From contig OW804096.1 of NCBI GenBank assembly GCA_942159475.1, forward strand, positions 142,345,951 to 142,409,950: a stretch of 64,000 bases of DNA, read 5' to 3'. Below, one piece after another: positions 54,423-63,599 of this stretch (position 1 is its first letter; each line of letters opens with the position of its first letter). The notes beneath the pieces are model-generated. The model did no database searches. It had not been told where the DNA came from and saw nothing but the letters and a program-made list of their open reading frames with translations. A program made the translations under genes and the position numbers. This DNA is from Sthenelais limicola (taxonomy: Eukaryota > Annelida > Polychaeta > Phyllodocida > Sigalionidae).

Positions 54423-55087
54423 GTAGCAAGATTTCAGACGTCCAGAAAAAATACGATTCAAAATCCATCTTCTTGAAATTTAGAATATGCTCTCAGCTGT
54501 TATGCAATACCAGAGCTATTTCATATCACATGAGCGAGCGTGGACAAGCCAGGAAATATAAGAATCGAAATAGATTTGTTTTCAATAGAACATGCTTTCA
54601 GTGGCGTCCATAAAAGCGAAAACATCATCAAATCCTAACAACATTAGCCTATATTTTCAAATTAACCGTTAATTTGAAAAAAGACGCGGATATTGGTCAA
54701 ATGTGCAGAGTCAAGTAATGCATTTGATTGCACCTATCGCCAGTTGCGTGACCCATATGGCAGATATTGGATGTTTCACGCGGCATAATAACTTGTCACC
54801 CACGGTCAATACAAAGGTAAAAACGCCATGATCTATGGGGCGCTCTTTTTACACGAGACCAAGGCGTCTGGATGGAACGCAGAAATAAGCTACTGGTATT
54901 AACCATCATGCGTGCAGCATGAAGTGTATTTTAGTGTCACGGCCCTTCCCTTTCAATGAATTGAACGAATGAATAATTGAATAAAAGGATTGAATAGAAG
55001 TAATAGTGTAGGATATGAGGAATGAAGAGGAAATCATCATGACATGAAATAAATACAGTTAATTAAACTCAAGACATTGTATTGTAC
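54423..55087. other. Unique sequence
   Basis: No element end, exon or RNA recognised. Confidence 0.35.
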
Positions 55088-55369
55088 TTTATTATACACG
55101 AATTACTCTGAAAACAACGTATCTAGAGTAATTTATGCATAGTGCGTATTTCACTAGTGATTTACGTGGGGTTGTCATGGCAACCAATCTGGGTTTTTTT
55201 CACTAAGATTACCGGTAAAATTCAAATTTATAACTCGATTTTTTTCTATTTTCATGATTGAAAGCATGTATAATAAATCTGTTAACTAACTCGGTGGTTT
55301 CAGTCGCTTAGAATATTGCTACGCAACAAGTGCAATATTCACGCTCCTTCAACCAACTTGTTAGTTAAC
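55088..55369 (+). mobile_element. Helentron-like element 3
   Basis: TTTATTATACACG (55088-55100) is inverted as CATGTATAATAAA (55265-55277). Three bases later begins a hairpin 55281-55369 (GTTAACTAAC...GTTAGTTAAC, with GAATATTGC/GCAATATTC). The interior contains GTTGTCATGGCAAC overlapping CCAAT. Its hairpin arm GGTTTCAGTCGC is shared with 57975-58005. Confidence 0.55.
55171..55188 (+). promoter_or_regulatory. X-box overlapping a CCAAT box
   Basis: GTTGTCATGGCAAC is one mismatch from the RFX X-box and runs straight into CCAAT. It lies within Helentron-like element 3. Confidence 0.35.
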
Positions 55370-55476
55370 CTCTATGTATACTGAGGGTTTGGACCTATAG
55401 AATGGTGTGTGTGTGTACAGCCAGGTGGGGCTAGGTGGAGCCCTGTCTTTACATAAACACGTCCCTGCTTCTACAT

Positions 55477-55711
55477 GGGTCAGATTTTCAGAAAATGTAC
55501 AATTCGCCTTCACCAATCCTCTCAAATAACCCACATTTAAGGCAAAAATCAAGTTTAAAATACAGTTCAACATAACCAGACAGATTTATTGAATGAATAC
55601 AATACAGAATATATTCATATATATCTAGTATTTATCAATCTTCACTCTAATTAAGCAGAATTTGAGAGATGTGTAGAACTGTAGATTGTGCATTTTCTGA
55701 AAATCTGACCC
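55477..55711 (-). mobile_element. MITE-A copy (A3)
   Basis: Full A3 copy, standard tips. Flanks ACAT/ATAT. Confidence 0.95.
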
Positions 55712-56062
55712 ATATGGAGACCTGCCAGTGACAATCTGATATTGGAGTTGGACTCATATATAGTTTTTCTTGCAGTGTTTTATGTGAGACGGTGACAGTT
55801 ACCGGCGGTAATATGGCGGTAATATCTGATGGGGGCATTATATATAAGGGTAATGGCCCGGCAATGGGCATATTATGGATGGTTTTTATATTATACATGC
55901 ATCTCTGCACGTAAAAACATGGTTTTGTGTTACAGGACAATTGTTATCTGTCTACAAAGACAGGGGAATCAGAGGGAACAGAGGATGAGATGTGGAATAA
56001 TTCATAAATAGAGAAAATCTGCCAAATTGTTATCGTTGGTAAAAGCACTGCTCCTATTTAAA

Positions 56063-56213
56063 GGGTTAAGTCGCCAGAAAATGTACAATTCACCTTCACC
56101 AATTCTCTTAAATAACCCCAATTTCAGCCGAAAATAAAGTTCAACTTAACCAAACGGATTGCTAGAATCAATGCAAAATATACTCGAATTCTTCTGGTAT
56201 TGACTAAATTGCA
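56063..56213 (-). mobile_element. MITE-A, left part, variant tip
   Basis: Tip GGGTTAAGTCGCCAG. A1 interior to ACTAAATTGCAG, then replaced by a family B fragment. Confidence 0.88.
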
Positions 56214-56304
56214 GTGCTGAACATACAGATTTAAGACTGTACCATTAGTCCCATAATTCCATGCGAACCAAGATTCAAAATGGCGGCTATGCAAGTCACC
56301 TATT
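56212..56304 (-). mobile_element. MITE family B fragment
   Basis: GCTGAACATACAGATTTAAG to CTATGCAAGTCACCTATT, including TCAAAATGGCGGC. Confidence 0.85.
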
Positions 56305-56387
56305 GGTGTAATACACTATTTTTTTTATTTCTTCAACAACAAAAATAAATGCGCGAAGTGCTCCTAAGCGCCCTTATGCTGATAAAG

Positions 56388-56625
56388 TGGATCAGATTTT
56401 GGAAAGTAGATAAAAAAATGGACAATGGGCAGCTGTACACATTTAGTAAATTCTGCTAGATTAAGCTGTAGTTTGGTCAATACTTGGTAAATTCGAGTAT
56501 ATTCGGCATTGCATTGATTCTAGCAATCTGTTTGGTTAGGTTGAACTGTATTTTGAACTTTATTTTAGTCTGAAATTTGAGAGAATTGGTGAAGGCGAAT
56601 TGTACATTTTCTGGTGACTACACCC
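56388..56625 (+). mobile_element. MITE-A copy (A1), one-sided variant tip
   Basis: Left tip disturbed (ATCAGATTTTGGAAAG plus a short insertion). Right tip variant CTGGTGACTACACCC. Confidence 0.9.
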
Positions 56626-56684
56626 AAGTACCTTTGCTCTCACACACATTAAAGTAAACGCCATCCGATTGCATTTCAAAGCAA

Positions 56685-56765
56685 GGCCAATGAAAGCTAA
56701 TGAGTCGGTGTCAAAAATGTTTATGCTGGATGCCATGGCAACTAACTGGTCTTCTGCGCATGCGC
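56685..56765 (+). promoter_or_regulatory. CCAAT, RFX X-box and NRF1 promoter cluster
   Basis: GGCCAATGAAAG near 56685, GATGCCATGGCAAC (56729-56742, two mismatches from the X-box palindrome) and a perfect NRF1 site TGCGCATGCGC (56755-56765) lie in 80 bp of non-repetitive DNA. They end 29 bp before the ATG of the candidate exon. An X-box close to the start is characteristic of cilium genes. Confidence 0.5.
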
Positions 56766-56793
56766 TGGCGTCTCAGATCACCTTGAGTCAACC

Positions 56794-56860
56794 ATGAGTT
56801 TTCTTCAAAATTTTAATTGGGCTCCGACGTCCGAGGTCTCAAGTGACATAGAGATGTCAG
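56794..56860 (+). CDS. Candidate first exon downstream of an RFX/NRF1 promoter
   Basis: ATG at 56794 (context CAACCATGAG, good for initiation) opens MSFLQNFNWAPTSEVSSDIE then MS. It reaches TGTCAG|GTAAACT, a strong donor-like site at 56860/56861, phase 1. Composition is ordinary, not low-complexity, and the interval is outside all repeat families here. I do not recognise the N-terminus. No phase-1 acceptor exon was identified in the remaining 7 kb, which is mostly transposons and a minisatellite. A long intron leaving the window is possible. Confidence 0.4.
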
Positions 56861-57075
56861 GTAAACTGACGGCTGTTTTGCCGAATATTCGCTAAGCTTG
56901 CTACCACCCAAAATTTAATATTACATCTAGTAGCAGATTATTCTTATTTACTAAGCACAATTTAATCTCCAATCCTATGAAATATGAATTATATAAGACA
57001 ATGAACAATTGCTTGGTAATACTACTCCTTATTTTCACAGGACCATAATTCCATTCCATTCCATTTAAAGCATTT

Positions 57076-57291
57076 GGGTTAGATTTTCAGAAAATGCGCA
57101 GTTCTACACATCTATCAAATTCTGCTAAATTAGAGTGAGAATTGATAAAATACTAGGTATATCTGGGTATATTCTGTATTGTATTCATTCAATAAATCTG
57201 TCTGGTTATGTTGAACTGTATTTTGAACCTGATTTTTGCCTTAAATTTTGGTTATTTGAGAGGATTGGCGAAGGTGAATTGTACATTTTCC
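57076..57291 (+). mobile_element. MITE-A copy (A3), worn right tip
   Basis: Left tip GGGTTAGATTTTCAG. A3 interior. The right tip ends after AATTGTACATTTTCC. Confidence 0.9.
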
Positions 57292-57383
57292 AATTTTCTA
57301 TTCATACGTGATGGAGGTGTAGAAAAGGAGACATGCATCTGAAACTAAACTTCATGTCTTCCAGTATGTACCTGACTACTATT

Positions 57384-57741
57384 TGTGATGTGTTCCAGTA
57401 AAATGAGTCACAAGTCGCAAAATTGATATTTTTCAAAGTGTTTTTTCTACAAGATCACTTTATTGAAACGTTCCGATTTTTAGAGGGTGTAGCACTTATA
57501 GTCATATGAATCCATTTAGCAAATTTCGGGACATTGTATTAAATATCCTTGCGTTTTGAAGGCCTTCTCATGGAGTATATTTAGTAACTTTAATAATAAT
57601 TACCCATCCAGAAACATTGCAAACATTTTTTTCTCAAAAATAAAAGTATCAAACTTAAAATATAGAAATACTTATTAGGTGTCCTAGAGTTTACTATCAT
57701 TGGAATCAGCTTGATCTCCTCTTTTCAAATATGGTGATATT
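57384..57741 (+). mobile_element. MITE family C, right end lost
   Basis: TGTGATGTGTTCCAGTAAAA to TTTTCAAATATGGTGATATT. Broken where the Helentron-like/gypsy segment begins. Confidence 0.88.
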
Positions 57742-58072
57742 GTAGAAATATTTTCTACCTCCAGATGTGGCCATAAATTCATCCTTACGGTAATAGACCA
57801 CTGCACGGGCTGGGTAGAAGTCAAACCACTGGCCAACAAGACAGCAGAAGCTGTAGTTAATTTTCTAGCACACGAGTACATGCCACGTTACGGTGCCCCT
57901 GAAATCATAATTCTGTTCTGTTAGGAAAGAACTTCTAGAATGGGATATTATATTGCATATATCACTCAGTTGTATCGTGCAATATTCTCAGCGACTGAAA
58001 CCAACGAGTATTTATCACATGGCAGTGTGTTAAAATAGCTGAACTATAAATAATTGCACCAATGTAACTATA
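57742..58072 (-). mobile_element. Insert with Helentron-like hairpin remnant and captured gypsy fragment
   Basis: Between two opposed, truncated family C copies lies 330 bp. It starts with a Ty3/gypsy integrase piece, then GCAATATTCTCAGCGACTGA (shared, inverted, with the hairpin of 55281-55369) and TATTTATCACATGG, similar to the TTTATTACAC terminal motif. A Helentron that captured retrotransposon DNA would explain it; a multi-step rearrangement is equally possible. Confidence 0.4.
57754..57921 (+). pseudogene. Ty3/gypsy retrotransposon integrase fragment
   Basis: A plus-strand frame of 56 codons reads GHKFILTVIDHCTGWVEV, then NKTAEAVVNFLAHEYMPRYG and APEII, followed by a TAG at 57922. This is the integrase catalytic core: the first Asp of the D,D-35-E triad sits in VIDHCTGW, and RYGAPE precedes the place of the second Asp. 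The piece breaks off before that residue. Nothing of reverse transcriptase, RNase H or LTRs is nearby, so it is an isolated remnant. The minus-strand frame over the same bases is a shadow. Confidence 0.88.
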
Positions 58073-58276
58073 CTTGCAATGTTTCTGGATGGGTAATTAC
58101 CAGTAAAGTAACTAAATATACTCCACATGAAGGCCTTCAAAACGCAATGATATATTTAATACAACGTCTCGAAATTTGTTACATGGATTTATATGACTAT
58201 AAGTGCTGAACCCTCTAAATACCAGAACATTTCAATAAAGAAATCTTGTGGAAAAAACACTTTGAAAATTCTTCCG
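58073..58276 (-). mobile_element. MITE family C, truncated both sides
   Basis: GCAATGTTTCTGGATGGGTA to AAAAACACTTTGAAAA. Nearly identical to 59305-59490, suggesting a recent common source. Confidence 0.88.
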
Positions 58277-58495
58277 CCAAGTTATTCAGGAAATAGAATT
58301 GATTAGCATGGCTATTTTAAACAGCTAGTACAAGATATAAATGCAAAAGATATCTGGCATGAATATTGAAATCATGATACACGATGAGAAAGATTACGCT
58401 GTCATTATCATTTATAAACCAGCAAAATATCTAAACGTTGAGAAATAGTATATTCTAAATATGGAGGTTTTGAATAGTTATTCACCGCCATACAT

Positions 58496-58730
58496 GGGTC
58501 AGATTTTCAGAAAATGTACAATTGGCAGCTGTACACATTTAGTAAATTCTGCTAAATTAGACTGCAATTTGGTCAATACTTGGTAAATTCGAGTATATTT
58601 GGCATTGCATTGATTCTAGCAATCTCTTTGGTTAGGTTGAACTGTGTTTTGAACTTTATTTTCGTCTGAAATTTGGGTTAATTGAGAGGATTGGTGAAGG
58701 TGAATTGTACATTTTCTGAAAATATGACCC
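58496..58730 (+). mobile_element. MITE-A copy (A1)
   Basis: Full A1 copy. Right tip AATATGACCC. Flanks ACAT/AAAT. Confidence 0.95.
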
Positions 58731-58741
58731 AAATACAACAG

Positions 58742-58797
58742 CCATAATTCCATGCGAATCTAGAATCAAAATGGCCGACATGTATGTCCCTGATTGT
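58742..58797 (-). mobile_element. MITE family B short fragment
   Basis: CCATAATTCCATGCGAATCT then ATCAAAATGGCCGACATG, a worn piece of the B end. Confidence 0.65.
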
Positions 58798-58860
58798 TCC
58801 ATCATCCGAGGTCACTCAATGTCTGCCCCTCGGGATATATATCATTATATATCATTATAA

Positions 58861-59082
58861 GGGTTAGATCGTCAGAAGATGTACAATTGGCAGCTCTACA
58901 TATTTAGTAGATCATGCTTAATTAGGCTGGAAAATGAAAAAACACTAGTAGGTATATATATGAGTATTTTTGGTATTGTGTTGATTTAAAATAATTCTCC
59001 CGTTAAGTTATACTGTATTTTTGACTTCATTTATATGTTAAATTTAGATTATTTGCGATGATTTGTAAAGGTGAATTGTGAT
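58861..59082 (+). mobile_element. MITE-A copy (A2), degenerate
   Basis: GGGTTAGATCGTCAGAAGAT to AAAGGTGAATTGTGATCT. Many substitutions; the right tip is mostly lost. Confidence 0.8.
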
Positions 59083-59146
59083 CTGTTTTATAAACAAGCC
59101 TCTTCGGCCTCAGCTATAATCTCCTACTAGTTCCTTGTAGGAGGAT

Positions 59147-59543
59147 AAGAAAAATGAGTCATAAGTCGCAAAATAAGGATTTGGGGATATCACCATATTT
59201 AAAAAGAAGAGATCAAGGTGATTCCAATGATAGTAAACACTAGGACACCTAATAACTATTTTTATATTTTAAGTTTGATATTTTTATTTTTGAAAAAAAA
59301 GTTTGCAATGTTTCTGGATGGGTAATTACCAGTAAAGTAACTAAATATACTCCACATGAAGGCCTTCAAAACGCAATGATATATTTAATACAACGTCCCG
59401 AAATTTGTTACATGGACTTATATGACTATAAGTGCTCAACCCTCTAAATACCAGAACATTTCAATAAAGAAATCTTGTGGAAAAAACACTTTGAAAAATA
59501 TCAATTTTGCGACTTCTGACTAATTTTACTGAAACACATCACA
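59147..59543 (-). mobile_element. MITE family C, left tip lost
   Basis: Starts in the TIR at AAAATGAGTCATAAGTCGC. Complete right end ACTGAAACACATCACA. Interior shared with 58073-58276. Confidence 0.88.
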
Positions 59544-59715
59544 ATTGTATATGTTGTGTGGATTTGACCCATTCTCTGTGAGTCTGAGCCTCAGGCCTGA
59601 TGGTATGTCTAATGAGACATGCTTTGACAGATCAATATGATATGTTGGCACGAGGGCGGGTGGTAGTGGGGAGGGAGGAGGGAGGGAGTGGGAATAGCCA
59701 GAGTAATCTATTTAT

Positions 59716-59950
59716 GGCTCAGATTTTCAGAAAATGTACAACTCGCCTTCACCAATCCTCTCAAATAACCCACATTTAAGACAGAAATGAGCTTCAAAAT
59801 GCAGTTTAACATAACAGAACTGATACTTTAAATCAATACGATGCCAAATATATTTGGCTATACCCGGTATTAATCATTTTTCAGCCAAATTTAGCAGAAT
59901 TGCCTCATTGTGTAGAGCTGGCAATTGTACATTTTCTGAAAATCTGACCC
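59716..59950 (-). mobile_element. MITE-A copy (A2), TSD TTAT
   Basis: Full A2 copy, left tip GGCTCAGATTTTCAG, exact TTAT flanks (59712-59715, 59951-59954). Sister of 28224-28458. Confidence 0.96.
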
Positions 59951-60004
59951 TTATATGGGGGCTCATGGGCCTGGCGCCCCCCCGCCCACACCTTTGTATT
60001 ACAG

Positions 60005-60170
60005 ATGCTAAAGGAAACAAGTGGGAAAATAAATAGAAATGATGTATGGTTTGTTACATATTTGACTGAACAACCCATATTAGATTTAGAGTTAGGATTA
60101 AGATCCTTTTGGATATTCTTTGAACTATTTGCAAGCTTTGGGAACATGGAAGCAGTAGTGCTATGGGACT
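60005..60170 (+). CDS. Candidate internal exon
   Basis: CCCACACCTTTGTATTACAG (ends 60004) is a good acceptor. The following 55 codons stay open to GGGACT|GTAAGC (donor at 60170/60171). Residues include NRNDVWFVTYLTEQPILDLE and SFWIFFELFASFGNMEAVVL, ordinary protein-like composition in non-repetitive DNA between two MITE-A copies. Entry phase 0 does not match the phase-1 exit at 56860, so another exon would have to lie between. No domain recognised. Confidence 0.28.
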
Positions 60171-60194
60171 GTAAGCAGTACCCCACCCCAATAT

Positions 60195-60429
60195 GGGGAA
60201 AGCATCAGAAAATGTACAATTCGCCTTCAGCAATCCTCTCAAATAACCCAAATTAAAGACAAAAATGAGCTTCAAAATTCCATAACCAAACAGTTTGTTT
60301 GAATAAAGGCAATATCGAACATACTCAGAAATACCAAATATTGGCCATTTTCCAGCCTGATTTAGCAGCATAACTGCATTTCCTAAATGTGTAGAGCTGC
60401 TAATTGTACATTTTCTGAAAATCTGTCCC
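60195..60429 (-). mobile_element. MITE-A copy (A4), worn left tip
   Basis: A4 interior (CAGTTTGTTTGAATAAAGGC). Left tip GGGAAAGCATCAG, right tip AAAATCTGTCCC. Confidence 0.9.
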
Positions 60430-60523
60430 ACATGCCCATATGCTGCATATAATGAGCCGGGGTGAAGAGGAGGATGGAGGAAGAAGAGGAGGAGGGGATC
60501 TTGTATCAAGGTCGATATTGTGG

Positions 60524-63505
60524 CAATCAATAGAGCTACCTACAACAATGTACAAACACTCCCCTCTCCCTGTCTGTAGACAATAGAGCTACCTACAACA
60601 TTGTACAAACACTCCCCTCTCCCTGTCTGTAGACAATAGAGCTACCTACTACACAACAACATTGTACAAACACTCCCCTCTCCCTGTCTGTAGACAATAG
60701 AGCTACCTACTACACAACAACATTGTACAAACACTCCCCTCTCCCTGTCTGTAGACAATAGAGCTAGCTACTACACAACAACATTGTACAAACACTCCCC
60801 TCTCCCTGTCTGTAGACAATAGAGCTACCTACTACACAACAACATTGTACAAACACTCCCCTCTCCCTGCCTGTAGACAATAGAGCTACCCACTACACAA
60901 CAACATTGTACAAACACTCCCCTCTCCCTGTCTGTAGACAATAGAGCTACCTACTACACAACAACGTTGTACAAACACTCCCCTCTCCCTGTCTGTAGAC
61001 AATAGAGCTAGCTACTACACAACAACATTGTACAAACACTCCCCTCTCCCTGTCTGTAGACAATAGAGCTACCTACTACACAACAACATTGTACAAACAC
61101 TCCTCTCCCCCTGTCTGTAGACAATAGAGCTACCTACTACACAACAACATTGTATTAACACTCCCCTCTCCCTGTCTGTAGACAATAGAGCTACCTACTA
61201 CACAACAACATTGTACAAACACTCCCCTCTCCCTGTCTGTAGACAATAGAGCTAGCTACTACACAACAACATTGTACAAACACTCCCCTCTCCCTGTCTG
61301 TAGACAATAGAGCTACCTACTACACAACAACATTGTACAAACACTCCCCTCTCCCTGTCTGTAGACAATAGAGCTACCTACTACACAACAACATTGCACA
61401 AACACTCCCCTCTCCCTGTCTGTAGACAATAGAGCTACCTACTACACAACAACATTGTACAAACACTCCCCCCTCCCTGTCTGTAGTAGACAATAGAGCT
61501 ACCTACTACACAACAACATTGTACAAACACTCCCCTCTCCCTGTCTGTAGACAATAGAGCTACCTACTACACAACAACATTGTACAAACACTCCCCTCTC
61601 CCTGTCTGTAGACAATAGAGCTACCTACTACACAACAACATTGTACAAACACTCCCCTCTCCCTGTCTGTAGTAGACAATAGAGCTACCTACTACACAAC
61701 AACATTGTACAAACACTCCCCTCTCCCTGTCTGTAGACAATAGAGCTACCTACTACACAACAACATTGTACAAACACTCCCCTCTCCCTGTCTGTAGACA
61801 ATAGAGCTACCTACTACACAACAACATTGTACAAACACTCCCCTCTCCCTGTCTGTAGACAATAGAGCTACCTACTACACAACAACATTGTACAAACACT
61901 CCCCTCTCCCTGTCTGTAGACAATAGAGCTACCTACTACACAACATTGTACAAACACTCCCCTCTCCCTGTCTGTAGACAATAGAGCTACTACACAACAA
62001 CATTGTACAAACACTCCCCTCTCCCTGTCTGTAGACAATAGAGCTACTACACAACAACATTGTACAAACACTCCCCTCTCCCTGTCTGTAGACAATAGAG
62101 CTACTACACAACAACATTGTACAAACACTCCCCTCTCCCTGTCTGTAGTAGACAATAGAGCTATACCTACTACACAACACCATTGTACAAACACTCCCCT
62201 CTCCCTGTCTGTAGTAGACAATAGAGCTATACCTACTACACAACACCATTGTACAAACACTCCCCTCTCCCTGTCTGTAGACAATAGAGCTACCTACTAC
62301 ACAACACCATTGTACAAACACTCCCCTCTCCCTGTCTGTAGTAGACAATAGAGCTACCTACTACACAACAACATTGTACAAACACTCCCCTCCCCCTGTC
62401 TGTAGACAATAGAGCTACCTACTACACAACAACATTGTACAAACACTCCCCTCTCCCTGTCTGTAGACAATAGAGCTACCTACTACACAACAACATTGTA
62501 CAAACACTCCCCTCTCCTGTCTGTAGACAATAGAGCTACCTACTACACAACAACATTGTACAAACACTCCCCTCTCCCTGTCTGTAGACAATAGAGCTAC
62601 CTACTACACAACAACATTGTACAAACACTCCCCTCTCCCTGTCTGTAGACAATAGAGCTACCTACACAACAACATTGTACAAACACTCCCCTCCCCCTGT
62701 CTGTAGACAATAGAGCTACCTACTACACAACAACATTGTACAAACACTCCCCTCTCCCTGTCTGTAGACAATAGAGCTACCTACTACACAACAACATTGT
62801 ACAAACACTCCCCTCTCCCTGTGTGTAGACAATAGAGCTACCTACTACACAACAACATTGTACAAACACTCCCCTCTCCCTGTCTGTAGACAATAGAGCT
62901 ACCTACTACACAACAACATTGTACAAACACTCCCCTCTCCCTGTCTGTAGACAATAGAGCTACCTACTACACAACAACATTGTACAAACACTCCCCTCCC
63001 CCTGTCTGTAGACAATAGAGCTACCTACTACACAACAACATTGTACAAACACTCCCCTCTCCCTGTCTGTAGACAATAGAGCTACCTACTACACAACAAC
63101 ATTGTACAAACACTCCCCTCCCCCTGTCTGTAGACAATAGAGCTACCTACTACACAACAACATTGTACAAACACTCCCCTCCCCCTGTCTGTAGACAATA
63201 GAGCTACCTACTACACAACAACATTGTACAAACACTCCCCTCTCCCTGTCTGTAGACAATAGAGCTACCTACTACACAACAACATTGTACAAACACTCCC
63301 CTCCCCCTGTCTGTAGACAATAGAGCTACCTACTACACAACAACATTGTACAAACACTCCCCTCTCCCCCTGTCTGTAGACAATAGAGCTACCTACTACA
63401 CAACAACATTGTACAAACACTCCCCTCTCCCTGTCTGTACACAATAGAGCTACCTACTACACAACAACATTGTACAAACACTCCCCTCTCCCTGTCTGTA
63501 AACAT
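60524..63505 (+). repeat. 61-bp minisatellite, about 48 units (~3 kb)
   Basis: Unit: TCTGTAGACAATAGAGCTAC, CTACTACACAACAACATTGT, ACAAACACTCCCCTCTCCCTG. Variants: GTAGTAGACA triplet gain, loss of CTAC, AACACCATT, TCCCCCTG. Because several units are not a multiple of three, only mixed frames appear on the minus strand (repeated ERGVFVQCCC), which are not genes. Largest array in the window. Confidence 0.98.
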
Positions 63506-63599
63506 AGGCATGCTATCTATACATGCTGGACCAGGCCTACAACATGTATACATACCCCTTCCACAATGTCGCAAAGTATTAGCAAGTTACTGAAATGTT

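Noticed and set aside
57684..57881. Minus-strand 65-codon frame
   Set aside because: Shadow of the plus-strand gypsy integrase fragment.
61868..62348. Minus-strand frames with repeated ERGVFVQ-C-C blocks
   Set aside because: Product of the 61-bp minisatellite. Unit-length changes shift the frame and no unique flanking coding sequence exists.
60524..63505. Array resembling a CRISPR locus
   Set aside because: Units are near-identical across their full 61 bp without variable spacers, in a eukaryotic repeat-rich context.
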